A stretch of 47,708 nt of DNA from an uncultured Christensenellaceae bacterium. GTDB taxonomy: Bacteria; Bacillota; Clostridia; Christensenellales; Christensenellaceae. Where the stretch lies: assembly GCA_934373295.1 (NCBI GenBank), contig CAKROK010000007.1:1-47708 (forward strand). Reading direction: 5' to 3'. Under the pieces are notes generated by a model. It did no database searches. It saw only the letters and a program-made list of their open reading frames with translations, and was not told the origin of the DNA. Made by a program: the position numbers and the translations under genes. Each line of letters starts with the position of its first letter. The first letter of the stretch is position 1. This document shows positions 7,960 to 15,804 of this stretch, in pieces.

Positions 7960-9144
7960 TTATTCGAGTAATTTCAACGCCGCCTCAACCTGCGCATCCT
8001 GCTTTTTCGACGTATCATCGTCGTTTTTCGCCTCGACATCCGGCGCGATGCCCTCGCTCGCGAGGTCCGTTCCGTTGGGGGATGTATACCCTCCCGTTAT
8101 CAGCCGCACGCCGTCTCCCGAGTCGTTAAGTTCGAAGTATTTTGAGGTTATCGCGCGTCCCGCCGTCTTTTCACCGACGGTCTGCGCCGCGCCGTTGTCC
8201 TTGAGCGCCGCGGTGAACACCTCTGCACAGCCGGACGTCTTTGCGTCCGTCAATATGACCACGGGCTTGCTCCACTTTACGGACGCATCCGCCCCCCATT
8301 TCGCCTTTGTGTCCTTGTTATCGTATTGCCGCGCTATTATCCCGTCGGATAAAAACATGTCCGCGCAGGACACCGCCGAGCTTAAATAGCCCGTGCTCAC
8401 TCCGCGCAGGTCTATTATGAGCTTCTTTGCGCCGTTTTCGTCCAGCGCCTTCAATATGTCCTCAAGCTCCTGCGCACAGCCCTTGCCGAACTCCACCACG
8501 CTCACATACCCTATCTGGCTCGTGAGCATGTCGTCATATACCAATCCTATCTCGTCCACGCGGCGATCTATCGAAATCTCGACCTCGTCGCCGCCGTCAG
8601 ATGGGATTATCGTAAGCTTTGCGGACGTCCCACTCTGTCCGTTTAGGCGAGCGAGCGCGTTTTCGACGTCTATCTCGCGCGTGTCTCTGCCGTCGATGGA
8701 GGTTATCACATCTCCCTTTAGGACGTTCGCCTCATATCCGGACGTATCCGCAAACACCCTGCTCACGCGGATATAGCCCGTCTTTTTGTCCTTTTCCAGC
8801 ATGAGTCCCTGCGAAATGCCGCTGATCTCCTCCGCACCGTCGAACCATTTGTAGTCCTCAGCGGGATAAAATCGCGAATATCCGTCGTTTAAAATGTTCA
8901 CACTGCCTTCAAGAGAACCCAATATCACATTTTCTCTGTCCGTCTGTCCGTAATATTGTTCATCCACGAGGTCCGCTATCTCTTTAAGCTCGAAAAAGCG
9001 CATATACTCTTTATATTCGTTTTTGTCTATGTATATTCTGCCGTTATCGGAGCTGCGCATAAAAAAGCTCGTGAGAAAAAAGCTCATCAGCGAAAACGTT
9101 ATAGCGGTCAGTATGCATAAAAACACCGCGTTTTTCTTCTTCAT
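7960..9144 (-). CDS. C-terminal processing peptidase (S41, CtpA type)
   Basis: A 394-residue carboxyl-terminal protease anchored by one N-terminal membrane segment (residues 7-29), with its catalytic part outside the membrane. A PDZ-like region spans about residues 105-195 (GLMLEKDKKTGYIRV, VLKGDVITSIDG). The S41 core holds the catalytic pair Ser304 (KTSGCAE) and Lys326 (GEKTAGR). It would cleave secreted or membrane proteins at their C-termini. AGGAGG precedes the ATG. The usual GNPGG after LIIDLRG is replaced by GVSTG, which may alter oxyanion-site geometry. Confidence 0.85.
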   Translation of the reverse strand: MKKKNAVFLCILTAITFSLMSFFLTSFFMRSSDNGRIYIDKNEYKEYMRFFELKEIADLVDEQYYGQTDRENVILGSLEGSVNILNDGYSRFYPAEDYKWFDGAEEISGISQGLMLEKDKKTGYIRVSRVFADTSGYEANVLKGDVITSIDGRDTREIDVENALARLNGQSGTSAKLTIIPSDGGDEVEISIDRRVDEIGLVYDDMLTSQIGYVSVVEFGKGCAQELEDILKALDENGAKKLIIDLRGVSTGYLSSAVSCADMFLSDGIIARQYDNKDTKAKWGADASVKWSKPVVILTDAKTSGCAEVFTAALKDNGAAQTVGEKTAGRAITSKYFELNDSGDGVRLITGGYTSPNGTDLASEGIAPDVEAKNDDDTSKKQDAQVEAALKLLE

Positions 9145-9169
9145 GCTTCCTCCTTAATAAAGAAAATGA

Positions 9170-9192
9170 GTGCGCAAAAGCCCTCTGCGCAC
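9170..9192. other. Hairpin in the leader of the S41 protease gene
   Basis: Perfect 7-base arms (GTGCGCA / TGCGCAC) around a 9-base loop, 26-48 bases upstream of the protease ATG on the same transcript. On the minus strand a T-rich stretch follows, so it could act as an attenuator or stabilise the mRNA. A TATAAT lies just upstream at 9201-9206. Confidence 0.4.
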
Positions 9193-9297
9193 CCATGATT
9201 ATATCATCTTTTTTATGGGCATACAACAAATAATGTGTAAACATCGCCGTTCAAATAGCGCTATATGCCCAAAAATGTCTTTTTATAATGGATTTTA

Positions 9298-9708
9298 TCA
9301 GATAATGTACTGCTTTAGGAATTCGGGCGCCTCGTCCGTCTCTCCGCCGACGTTGAGCACGAACTTTACGTTATGCTCCCTGCCCAGCTTGTCGAGCAGC
9401 GTGATGAATTTTTCAAGCTCCTCGGCGTTTTTACCCGTCATGCGTACAAGCGCGTCGACATATACGGATTCTATATCGTAATTCTGAGAGAGTGCGCCGC
9501 TTAAAAAGCCGTAAAGCATGTCGTCGTTCGTAATGTCGTATTCCGTAGCGAGCACAAAGCGAACGGGGCGCTTTACGTCCATCATGTAATCCTTGTTTTT
9601 ATCGACGAAAACAACGCTGCCCTTTGAGCTTGCGCCATCCTCATTCGCCATGGCGATGAGCCTCTTAGTCTTTCCGCTTCCCTTTTTGCCGTAAATAATC
9701 TGAACCAT
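9298..9708 (-). CDS. Small P-loop ATPase-like protein
   Basis: A 136-residue protein with a Walker A motif GKKGSGKTK at residues 7-15. Candidate Walker B-like strands are SVVFVDK and IESVYVDAL. The protein is far shorter than PilT or AAA ATPases, with no obvious sensor or arginine finger, although related proteins are sometimes annotated as PilT-like. It probably binds a nucleotide, and its target is unknown. It lies alone between the protease and bioY. Confidence 0.6.
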   Translation of the reverse strand: MVQIIYGKKGSGKTKRLIAMANEDGASSKGSVVFVDKNKDYMMDVKRPVRFVLATEYDITNDDMLYGFLSGALSQNYDIESVYVDALVRMTGKNAEELEKFITLLDKLGREHNVKFVLNVGGETDEAPEFLKQYII

Positions 9709-9807
9709 TTCACTATACCATCCTTAACGTAGTATTGTTTCGATATGAAACTATCTATATTATACTGCATCCGCACGTGCAAATCCTCTAAAAATTGCAA
9801 AACTTTT

Positions 9808-10347
9808 TCACGCGCGTGCTCCTGTTTTTTTGAGCTTGTCCGCACAGAGCGCCGCTATAGCTATTTTTACCGCATCAAAGGGCAAAAATATGAGCATTCC
9901 GTTTATCACGGTATATCCTATCGAGACGTTTTTTTGCATTACCTGCGTTAAAACTATGTGCATATAGGGCAGCCCCACGGCATAAAGCGCCGCCGTCCCC
10001 GCCGCGCCCGCGAGCATAAACCGCCAAAATCCGCCCTTTTTTGCTATCAGTCCGGATATGAACGCGAGCGGGACAAGCCCTATTAAAAACCCGAACGAGG
10101 GCTGAAGAAAATACGAAAGCCCGCCGCCCTGCGTGAATATTGGTACGCCCGCAAGACCCAATAAAACATACACGAGCTGGGAGACCGCTCCCCATTTTTC
10201 CTTCAAAATAAGCCCCGCCATCACGGAAAACATGACCTGCAAGGTCACGCTTATCTCTCCCAGCGGTATCCTTATAAACGATCCTACCGCCGTCAGCGCG
10301 GTGAAAAGCGCCGTTTTTAACATCATTCTCAATCTTTCGCCCTTCAT
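9808..10347 (-). CDS. bioY: BioY biotin transporter, S component of an ECF importer
   Basis: A 179-residue protein with about six membrane segments and the BioY hallmarks VGSFIRIPLGEISVTLQ near the N-terminus and a GGLSYFLQPSFGFLIG loop. BioY captures biotin and works with the shared ECF energy module (EcfA1/A2/T), which is not in this window. The ATG at 10347 follows AGGAG by eight bases; upstream ATGs would run through the promoter and operator. It diverges from birA, consistent with repression by biotin-loaded BirA. No biotin synthesis genes are nearby. Confidence 0.9.
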   Translation of the reverse strand: MKGERLRMMLKTALFTALTAVGSFIRIPLGEISVTLQVMFSVMAGLILKEKWGAVSQLVYVLLGLAGVPIFTQGGGLSYFLQPSFGFLIGLVPLAFISGLIAKKGGFWRFMLAGAAGTAALYAVGLPYMHIVLTQVMQKNVSIGYTVINGMLIFLPFDAVKIAIAALCADKLKKTGARA

Positions 10348-10382
10348 ATTGTAAACTCCTATCATGTTTATATTTACAATAT
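10346..10382. promoter_or_regulatory. BirA-box-like operator over the bioY start
   Basis: Inverted repeat ATATTGTAAA (10346-10355) and TTTACAATAT (10373-10382). Written as TTGTAAAC-N15-ATTTACAA it fits the spacing known for BirA boxes in Firmicutes. It overlaps the bioY -10 box, ribosome-binding site and start codon. Confidence 0.65.
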
Positions 10383-10451
10383 ACCATCTGATATTCAATT
10401 TGTAAACCGTCATTTTATCAGGTTTACATCACTCTTTCGCAATGGTATTAT
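10378..10451. promoter_or_regulatory. Divergent bioY and birA promoters with a second BirA-like dyad
   Basis: bioY (minus): -35 TTTACA (10401-10406), 17-base spacer, -10 TATATT (10378-10383). birA (plus): -35 TTTACA (10423-10428), 17-base spacer, -10 TATTAT (10446-10451). The two -35 boxes are the two arms of one dyad, TTGTAAACC (10400-10408) and GGTTTACA (10421-10428), spaced by 12. A single bound BirA dimer could therefore silence both genes. Confidence 0.65.
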
Positions 10452-10476
10452 ATATAATAAAGAAGGGAGAACCGAA

Positions 10477-11424
10477 ATGACTAAGGACAGAATACTCTAC
10501 ATGCTGAAAAACAGCAGCGACTATATTTCCGGCGAGGACATCAGCCGCGCCCTGGGCATAACGCGCATGGCCGTCTCAAAGACCATTTCCTCGCTCAAGA
10601 CGGACGGCTACAATATCGATTCAAAGACGAACCGCGGGCATAAGCTCATAAGCGCGCCAAACGCTTTTGACCGGACTTCCATCGCCTCATATCTCGAAAA
10701 CGGCGATAAAGTGATGTTTTTTGAAGAACTGACCTCCACGAATACTTATCTCAAAAGCATGGAAAATCCCCCCTCCGGTCTTATGGCGGTCGCACGAACA
10801 CAGACCTCCGGACGCGGACGCAGGGGGCACAGCTTTGTCTCCGAGGGCGGGCTGTACATGAGCGTTTTGATACGTCCCTCTGCGGAATTTTGCGACATAA
10901 GCTGCCTGACGGCGTTCGCGGGCGTCGCGGTGTGCCGCGCCATAGACGAGGTCTGCGGCGTTCTTCCCGACATAAAATGGGTGAACGACATCCTCTTGAA
11001 CGGCAAAAAGATATGCGGAATACTGACCGAGCTTGTGACGGAGGCGGATTCGGGATATATAAGCGCCGCGATAATCGGCATAGGCATAAACACCGACAAG
11101 ACGATTTTTCCTCCCGAGATATCGGATATCGCGGACAGCATCGAAAATATTACGGGGATGCCTGTCGACAAAAGCCGCCTTTGCGCGGAAATTTACAAGA
11201 GGATTTGCGCCCTTGAGACGGATATCTCTCAAAAAAAGCCCGAGCTGTTGGACGAATACCGCGCCCTCTGCCGCACCGTCGGAAATCGCGTGACCATGCT
11301 CGCCGACCCGCCCTATGAGGGAATAGCGCGGTCAATAGACGACGAATGCGCGCTCATCGTTGAGACGGACACGGGTGAGATGCATCGGGTATGCTTTGGC
11401 GAGATATCCGTCCGCGCGAAATAA
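10477..11424 (+). CDS. birA: BirA, biotin-protein ligase and biotin repressor
   Basis: A 315-residue bifunctional protein. Residues 1-65 form a winged helix-turn-helix (YISGEDISRALGITRMAVSKTI). The ligase core has the biotinyl-AMP loop SGRGRRGHSF and the catalytic KWVNDILLNGKKICGILTE, followed by a small C-terminal domain. It attaches biotin to carrier proteins such as those of biotin-dependent carboxylases or decarboxylases, and when loaded it represses bioY and probably itself. GGGAG precedes the ATG. Confidence 0.93.
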   Translation: MTKDRILYMLKNSSDYISGEDISRALGITRMAVSKTISSLKTDGYNIDSKTNRGHKLISAPNAFDRTSIASYLENGDKVMFFEELTSTNTYLKSMENPPSGLMAVARTQTSGRGRRGHSFVSEGGLYMSVLIRPSAEFCDISCLTAFAGVAVCRAIDEVCGVLPDIKWVNDILLNGKKICGILTELVTEADSGYISAAIIGIGINTDKTIFPPEISDIADSIENITGMPVDKSRLCAEIYKRICALETDISQKKPELLDEYRALCRTVGNRVTMLADPPYEGIARSIDDECALIVETDTGEMHRVCFGEISVRAK

Positions 11425-11437
11425 TAATTTGACCTAT

Positions 11438-11467
11438 CTCACGCTTTTGCAGCGTGAGTTTTTTTAT
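11438..11467 (+). terminator. Terminator after birA
   Basis: CTCACGCT (11438-11445) and AGCGTGAG (11451-11458) with a 5-base loop, followed by seven T. It ends just before the promoter of the Crp/Fnr gene. Confidence 0.85.
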
Positions 11468-11468
11468 G

Positions 11469-11497
11469 TTGACAAAACGTAAAACCTGTGCTATTCT
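11469..11497 (+). promoter_or_regulatory. Sigma-A promoter of the Crp/Fnr gene
   Basis: TTGACA (11469-11474), a 17-base spacer and TATTCT (11492-11497). The expected transcription start is 11503-11505, which coincides with the most likely start codon, so the transcript may be leaderless. Confidence 0.7.
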
Positions 11498-11504
11498 GTA
11501 CCAG

Positions 11505-12170
11505 ATGGAACACAATAATGCTAAGTTACATGCTGCCGACAGGCAGTCCATAATGTCCTGTGAGCTTTTTTCGGGAATCGATGAGGCCAAGCTCTTTCGC
11601 CTGTTTGAGGAAAGCGGCGCATCCCTAGTGCGCTTTAACCGCGCGGAGGATATCTGCAACAGCGAAAACTACGAAAAACAGCTCTTTATAATAGTAAGGG
11701 GCAGCGCGGCGGTGCATAAGCAGCTCGCGGACGGCAGAGATCTTCTCATAAATCGCCTGCACAGGGGCAGCATATTCGGCATGGCGGGGCTTTTCACGGA
11801 CGAGAGCTTCCCCACGAAAATAACCGCGCAGACGGATTCGCTCATACTCATTCTCACAAAGCAGTGGGTCGTGGATTCGTTTGAAAAACAGCCTAAAATG
11901 TCCCTAAACTACATATCCATCCTGTCGGATAAAATACAATTTTTAAACCGTAAGCTGGGCAGCTTCGCCACCGTCGACGCCAAGGAAAAGCTCTATGACT
12001 ACCTCCTGCGCACGGGCGGAGAGCCGGGCGAGCCCTTCAGCCTGCCCTGCTCGATATCCGAGCTTGCGCGCATATTGGGAATGGGCCGAACCTCTGTATA
12101 TCGCTCCATAGAGGAGCTGGAGGAGGAAAAAAGGATAAAGAGAACGGGTAAACTGTTCACTATATATTGA
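11505..12170 (+). CDS. Crp/Fnr-family transcriptional regulator
   Basis: A 221-residue regulator with an N-terminal cyclic-nucleotide-binding-like beta barrel (residues ~20-125; VRGSAAVHKQ, GSIFGMAGLF) and a C-terminal helix-turn-helix (SISELARILGMGRTSVYRSIEEL). No four-Cys Fnr cluster signature is seen, so the ligand is unknown. It probably controls the ABC importer encoded 21 bases downstream. I placed the start at ATG 11505 although no ribosome-binding site precedes it; a later ATG at 11553 also lacks one. An in-frame ATG at 11467 would lie inside the promoter. Confidence 0.8.
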   Translation: MEHNNAKLHAADRQSIMSCELFSGIDEAKLFRLFEESGASLVRFNRAEDICNSENYEKQLFIIVRGSAAVHKQLADGRDLLINRLHRGSIFGMAGLFTDESFPTKITAQTDSLILILTKQWVVDSFEKQPKMSLNYISILSDKIQFLNRKLGSFATVDAKEKLYDYLLRTGGEPGEPFSLPCSISELARILGMGRTSVYRSIEELEEEKRIKRTGKLFTIY

Positions 12171-12191
12171 TAAATTTAAGGAGAAACAACT

Positions 12192-13160
12192 ATGAAAAAA
12201 AGACTGATAGCGCTCACTTTAGTGCTCATGACGCTCGTCATGCTGTTCACGTCCTGCGCGGGCAGCTCCACTTCCGAGTTTAACGTCGGCGTTTTAAAGG
12301 GACCCACGGGCTTTGGCGCGATATCCATGATCGACAAGGCCGAGGCAAAGCAGACCAAGAACACCTATAACTTCTCTATCGAAAGCGCGGCTGACGTCGT
12401 GACCTCCGCTCTTTTGAGCAAGGAGCTGGATATCGCCTTCCTCCCCTCCAATGCGGCGGCTATGCTGTATAACAAGACCGAGGGTCAGATCCGCGTGATA
12501 TCCATCGCCGCAAGAGGTATGCTCTATGTCGTTTCCAGAGACGCCTCCGTCGCATCCTTAGCTGACTTAAAGGACAAGAAGGTCGTTACCTCCGGCGCAG
12601 GCTCTACCGCAGAATACGCGACAAGCTACGTTTTCACCAACAACGGACTCACTCCGGGGCAGAACGTTACCTTAGACTATGCCTCCGAGCACAGCGAAGC
12701 CGCGACAAAGCTGCTCTCCGGCGAGTATGACATCGCTATCCTCCCCGAGCCTTTCGTGACCTCCGTCATGATGCAGGACGACACCTTAAAGGTCGCTGTG
12801 GACATCTCCGCAGAGTGGTCAAAGCTCAACGATTCCGAGCTGTGCATGGCGGCGATCGCCGTTCGCGCAGACGTTCTCGAGGAAAACCCCGCGGCTATCG
12901 ACACCTTCTTAGAGGAATTCACCGAATCCGCAAAATTTGTCGCGGAAAATCCCGCAGATGCCGCGCAGCTCATCGAAAAACATGATATAATGAAAGCTGC
13001 CGCTGCCGAGAAGGCCATCCCCAACTGCAACATCGCTTGTATAACAGGCGAGGAGATGAAAAAGGACCTGACCGGCGTTTATGAAGTTCTCTTCGCGGCT
13101 AATCCCAAGAGCATCGGCGGCGCAATGCCCGGCGACGACTTCTACTATATCGGCAAATGA
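12192..13160 (+). CDS. ABC importer substrate-binding lipoprotein (NitT/TauT/SsuA type)
   Basis: A 322-residue lipoprotein. The signal peptide ends in LFTSC, giving a lipidated Cys22. The rest is a two-lobed periplasmic-binding fold like NMT1/SsuA proteins (DVVTSALLSKELDIAFLPSNAAAML, KKVVTSGAGSTAEYATSYVF, YDIAILPEPFVTS). It delivers a small anion or pyrimidine-like solute to the permease that follows. The ligand cannot be told from sequence: sulfonate, nitrate, bicarbonate and thiamine-precursor transporters share this fold. AAGGAG precedes the ATG. Confidence 0.85.
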   Translation: MKKRLIALTLVLMTLVMLFTSCAGSSTSEFNVGVLKGPTGFGAISMIDKAEAKQTKNTYNFSIESAADVVTSALLSKELDIAFLPSNAAAMLYNKTEGQIRVISIAARGMLYVVSRDASVASLADLKDKKVVTSGAGSTAEYATSYVFTNNGLTPGQNVTLDYASEHSEAATKLLSGEYDIAILPEPFVTSVMMQDDTLKVAVDISAEWSKLNDSELCMAAIAVRADVLEENPAAIDTFLEEFTESAKFVAENPADAAQLIEKHDIMKAAAAEKAIPNCNIACITGEEMKKDLTGVYEVLFAANPKSIGGAMPGDDFYYIGK

Positions 13161-13168
13161 GGTTTTAA

Positions 13169-13915
13169 TTGAAAAAGTTCGGTAAATGGACGTTAATTAC
13201 GATAATATGGCTTGCCGTATGGCAGGCCGCCGCGATGATAGCGGGAAGCGAGGTCTACCTTTCCTCCCCCGTCGCGACATTAAAAACCCTCTTTTCCCTT
13301 TTTGGGGAGGAGGAGTTTTTTGCGTCCGTGGGGCTTACGCTCGTGCGCATACTCTGCGGCTTTTTATTCGGCCTGATATTCGGCATACTGCTCGCGGTCA
13401 TATCGCATAAGAGCAGCTTTATGCGCGATCTGCTAAAGCCGCTTCTGTACATCATAAAGGCGACGCCCGTCGCGTCCTTTATAATACTCGCGCTCGTGTG
13501 GTTCACAAAGACTAATATCCCCATATTGACGTCCGCGCTCATAGTCACCCCCGTGGCATACGCGAACATATTCTCCGGCCTTTGTCAAATAGACGACAAG
13601 CTGCTCGAGATGGCGCAGTGCTTTGATATGAGCGGCGGCGCACGATTAAAGCACATCGTCCTGCCCTCTCTGCGTCCATTTTTCCATGCGGCGGTGACCG
13701 CGTCATTAGGCATGGCGTGGAAGGCGGGCGTCGCGGCGGAAGTCATAGCCAGCCCAAAACTGTCCATCGGCGCTCAGCTCTTTGACGCGAAGATCTATCT
13801 CGAGACGGACAGGCTGTTCGCGTGGACTATCGTCGTGATTATCCTCTCCGTTCTCATAGAAAAGCTGCTGGTCAGCGTGTTAAAGCGCCTGGAAGGGAGG
13901 CGAAGGGATGCTTAA
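13169..13915 (+). CDS. ABC transporter permease (SsuC/TauC type)
   Basis: A 248-residue inner-membrane permease with about six membrane segments. The cytoplasmic EAA loop that contacts the ATPase reads EMAQCFDMSGGARLKHIVLPS. The start is a TTG at 13169 preceded by TGAGG, eight bases after the stop of the binding-protein gene; no suitable ATG lies nearby. Its end overlaps the ATPase gene by eight bases, indicating one operon and coupled translation. Confidence 0.87.
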   Translation: MKKFGKWTLITIIWLAVWQAAAMIAGSEVYLSSPVATLKTLFSLFGEEEFFASVGLTLVRILCGFLFGLIFGILLAVISHKSSFMRDLLKPLLYIIKATPVASFIILALVWFTKTNIPILTSALIVTPVAYANIFSGLCQIDDKLLEMAQCFDMSGGARLKHIVLPSLRPFFHAAVTASLGMAWKAGVAAEVIASPKLSIGAQLFDAKIYLETDRLFAWTIVVIILSVLIEKLLVSVLKRLEGRRRDA

Positions 13916-14465
13916 ACTCATCGACATCAAAAAAAGCTTTGGCGAAAAGACCGTCTTAAACGGCGTATCCCTCACGATAGACGATGGCCAAACGCTGTGC
14001 ATAATGGGCGCGTCCGGCGGCGGAAAGACCACGCTTATGCGCATCGCCTGCGGGCTGATACTCCCTGATTCCGGCTCTGTCATATTCGATTATAAAAAGA
14101 AATCCTGCGTATTTCAGGAAAATCGCCTGCTGCCGTGGTATGACGCGCTTAAAAACATAACATGCATGGGCATATCACCCGATATCGCCGCGAAATATTT
14201 GGAAAAAGTCGGTCTTTCGGGCGAGGAGCATACCTTACCCGCGTCCCTTTCGGGTGGGATGCAGCGCAGGCTCGCCCTCGCGCGTGCGCTCGCATACGGC
14301 GGCGACATGTTCTTTTTAGACGAGCCTTTTACCGGCCTCGACGAGGGCACAAAGGAGGACATTATCTGCCTTTTGGAGCATGAGCTTTCCGACAAAATCG
14401 CTTTGATAGTCACTCACGACGCCGCGGCCGCGCATCGTCTGGGCGATGAAATAGTTTATTTATAA
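13908..14465 (+). CDS. ABC transporter ATP-binding protein, compact form
   Basis: A 185-residue ATPase energising the importer. It has Walker A GASGGGKTT, Q-loop VFQENRLLPW, signature LSGGMQRR, Walker B MFFLDEP, D-loop GLDE and switch His in VTHD. All catalytic motifs are present, but the protein is about 50 residues shorter than usual SsuB/TauB ATPases: the linker between the Q-loop and signature is tight and the C-terminal tail after the switch is missing. It is probably functional. Confidence 0.87.
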   Translation: MLKLIDIKKSFGEKTVLNGVSLTIDDGQTLCIMGASGGGKTTLMRIACGLILPDSGSVIFDYKKKSCVFQENRLLPWYDALKNITCMGISPDIAAKYLEKVGLSGEEHTLPASLSGGMQRRLALARALAYGGDMFFLDEPFTGLDEGTKEDIICLLEHELSDKIALIVTHDAAAAHRLGDEIVYL

Positions 14466-14479
14466 TTAATATGTGATTG

Positions 14480-14526
14480 ACAGCGTCACTTGGATTTGTT
14501 ATTATCTAAGTGGCGCTGTTTATTTT
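14480..14526 (+). terminator. Terminator after the ABC operon
   Basis: A long stem formed by ACAGCG-T-CACTT (from 14480) and AAGTG-G-CGCTGT (to 14519), followed by TTATTTT. The stretch from here to 14633 shows no clear promoter. Confidence 0.75.
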
Positions 14527-14633
14527 GACGATCACTTGCTATACAGATGCTATGCATCACCACGCAATCATTTCTTCATTTTTATTCGATCATCATCCTA
14601 TTCGGCGCCGAATTTAATATTCGGAGGTTTTTA

Positions 14634-15803
14634 ATGGATCTGTTTCAAAAATGTGCGGACTTCACCCTTGCGGACGATTACATGAAAATGGGCATTTATC
14701 CCTATTTTCACGAGCTGGAATCGCGGCAGGACGTTGAAGTCACGATGGAGGGCAAGCGGCGAATAATGCTCGGCTCAAACAACTACCTCGGGCTGACGGT
14801 GAATGAGGACGTCATAGACGCGGGCGTCGCCGCGCTAAAGCAATACGGCACGGGCTGCTCCGGCTCCCGATTTTTAAACGGCACGCTCAAGCTGCACACC
14901 CAGCTCGAAAGAGAACTTGCGGAGTTTCTGGGCAAGGAGGACGTGATGACCTTCTCTACCGGGTTTCAAAGCAATCTCGGCATAATAAGCGCGATCGTGG
15001 GCCGTCACGACTACATGATATGCGACAAGGAAAACCACGCGAGCATTTACGACGGCTGCCGCTTGAGCTACGGCAAGATGCTGCGCTATGAGCATGACGA
15101 CATGGCATCCCTCGAGCGCACCCTTGCCAAAATCCCCGAGGATGCGGGAAAGCTCATCGTGACGGACGGCGTTTTCTCCATGGGCGGCGATATTTGCAAC
15201 CTGCCCGAGATAGTGCGCCTTGCGGAAAAATACGGCGCGCGCGTCATGGTGGACGATGCTCACGGTCTGGGCGTCATAGGAAACGGCGGCAGAGGAACGG
15301 CGGATTACTTCGGTCTGACGGACAAGGTCGATATAATAATGGGCACTTTTTCAAAGTCCCTCGCCTCTCTCGGCGGATATATGGCCGCTAAAAAAGAGGT
15401 CGTCTCATACGTCCGTCACACTTCCCGCCCGTTCATCTTCTGCGCATCCATCCCCCCGGCGAACTGCGCCACCGCGATAGCCGCACTTAACATATTGAAG
15501 GCTCATCCCGAGCTGCCCGAGCGCCTGCTCGCGCTTTCCGACTACATGCGCAAGGGGCTCACCGCGAGAGGGATAAAAATCCGCGATTCAAAGACGCCCA
15601 TAATCCCCATTTACACCTACGACCTGACGCATACTCTCGAGGTCGCAAAGGAGCTTTACGACGCGGGCGTATACGTCAACCCCGTGCTTCCTCCCGCAAC
15701 GCCGCCGGGCGAGTGCCTACTCAGAACGAGCCTCATGGCGTCACACACCGAGGCGCTCTTAGACGAGGCTATGGACATAATAAAGGACGTATTATCGAGA
15801 TAA
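14634..15803 (+). CDS. Alpha-oxoamine synthase, serine-palmitoyltransferase-like
   Basis: A 389-residue PLP enzyme of the AONS family, which condenses an amino acid with an acyl-CoA and releases CO2. PLP Lys241 is in GTFSKSLASLGG; stacking His135 is in ENHAS; Asp208 and His210 are in VDDAHGLG. The N-terminus (YMKMGIYPYFHELESRQ), GSNNYLGL, GTGCSGSRFLNGTLKLH and the C-terminal VNPVLPPATPPGE closely resemble Bacteroides serine palmitoyltransferase as I remember it. BioF or KBL are alternatives, but there are no bio or tdh genes beside it. The ATG at 14634 follows GGAGG. Confidence 0.72.
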   Translation: MDLFQKCADFTLADDYMKMGIYPYFHELESRQDVEVTMEGKRRIMLGSNNYLGLTVNEDVIDAGVAALKQYGTGCSGSRFLNGTLKLHTQLERELAEFLGKEDVMTFSTGFQSNLGIISAIVGRHDYMICDKENHASIYDGCRLSYGKMLRYEHDDMASLERTLAKIPEDAGKLIVTDGVFSMGGDICNLPEIVRLAEKYGARVMVDDAHGLGVIGNGGRGTADYFGLTDKVDIIMGTFSKSLASLGGYMAAKKEVVSYVRHTSRPFIFCASIPPANCATAIAALNILKAHPELPERLLALSDYMRKGLTARGIKIRDSKTPIIPIYTYDLTHTLEVAKELYDAGVYVNPVLPPATPPGECLLRTSLMASHTEALLDEAMDIIKDVLSR

Positions 15804-15804
15804 A

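Noticed and set aside
14634..15803. bioF (biotin synthesis) call for the alpha-oxoamine synthase
   Set aside because: No bioA, bioB or bioD is nearby, the cell imports biotin through BioY, and the N-terminus and partner SDR fit a serine-palmitoyltransferase-like enzyme better.
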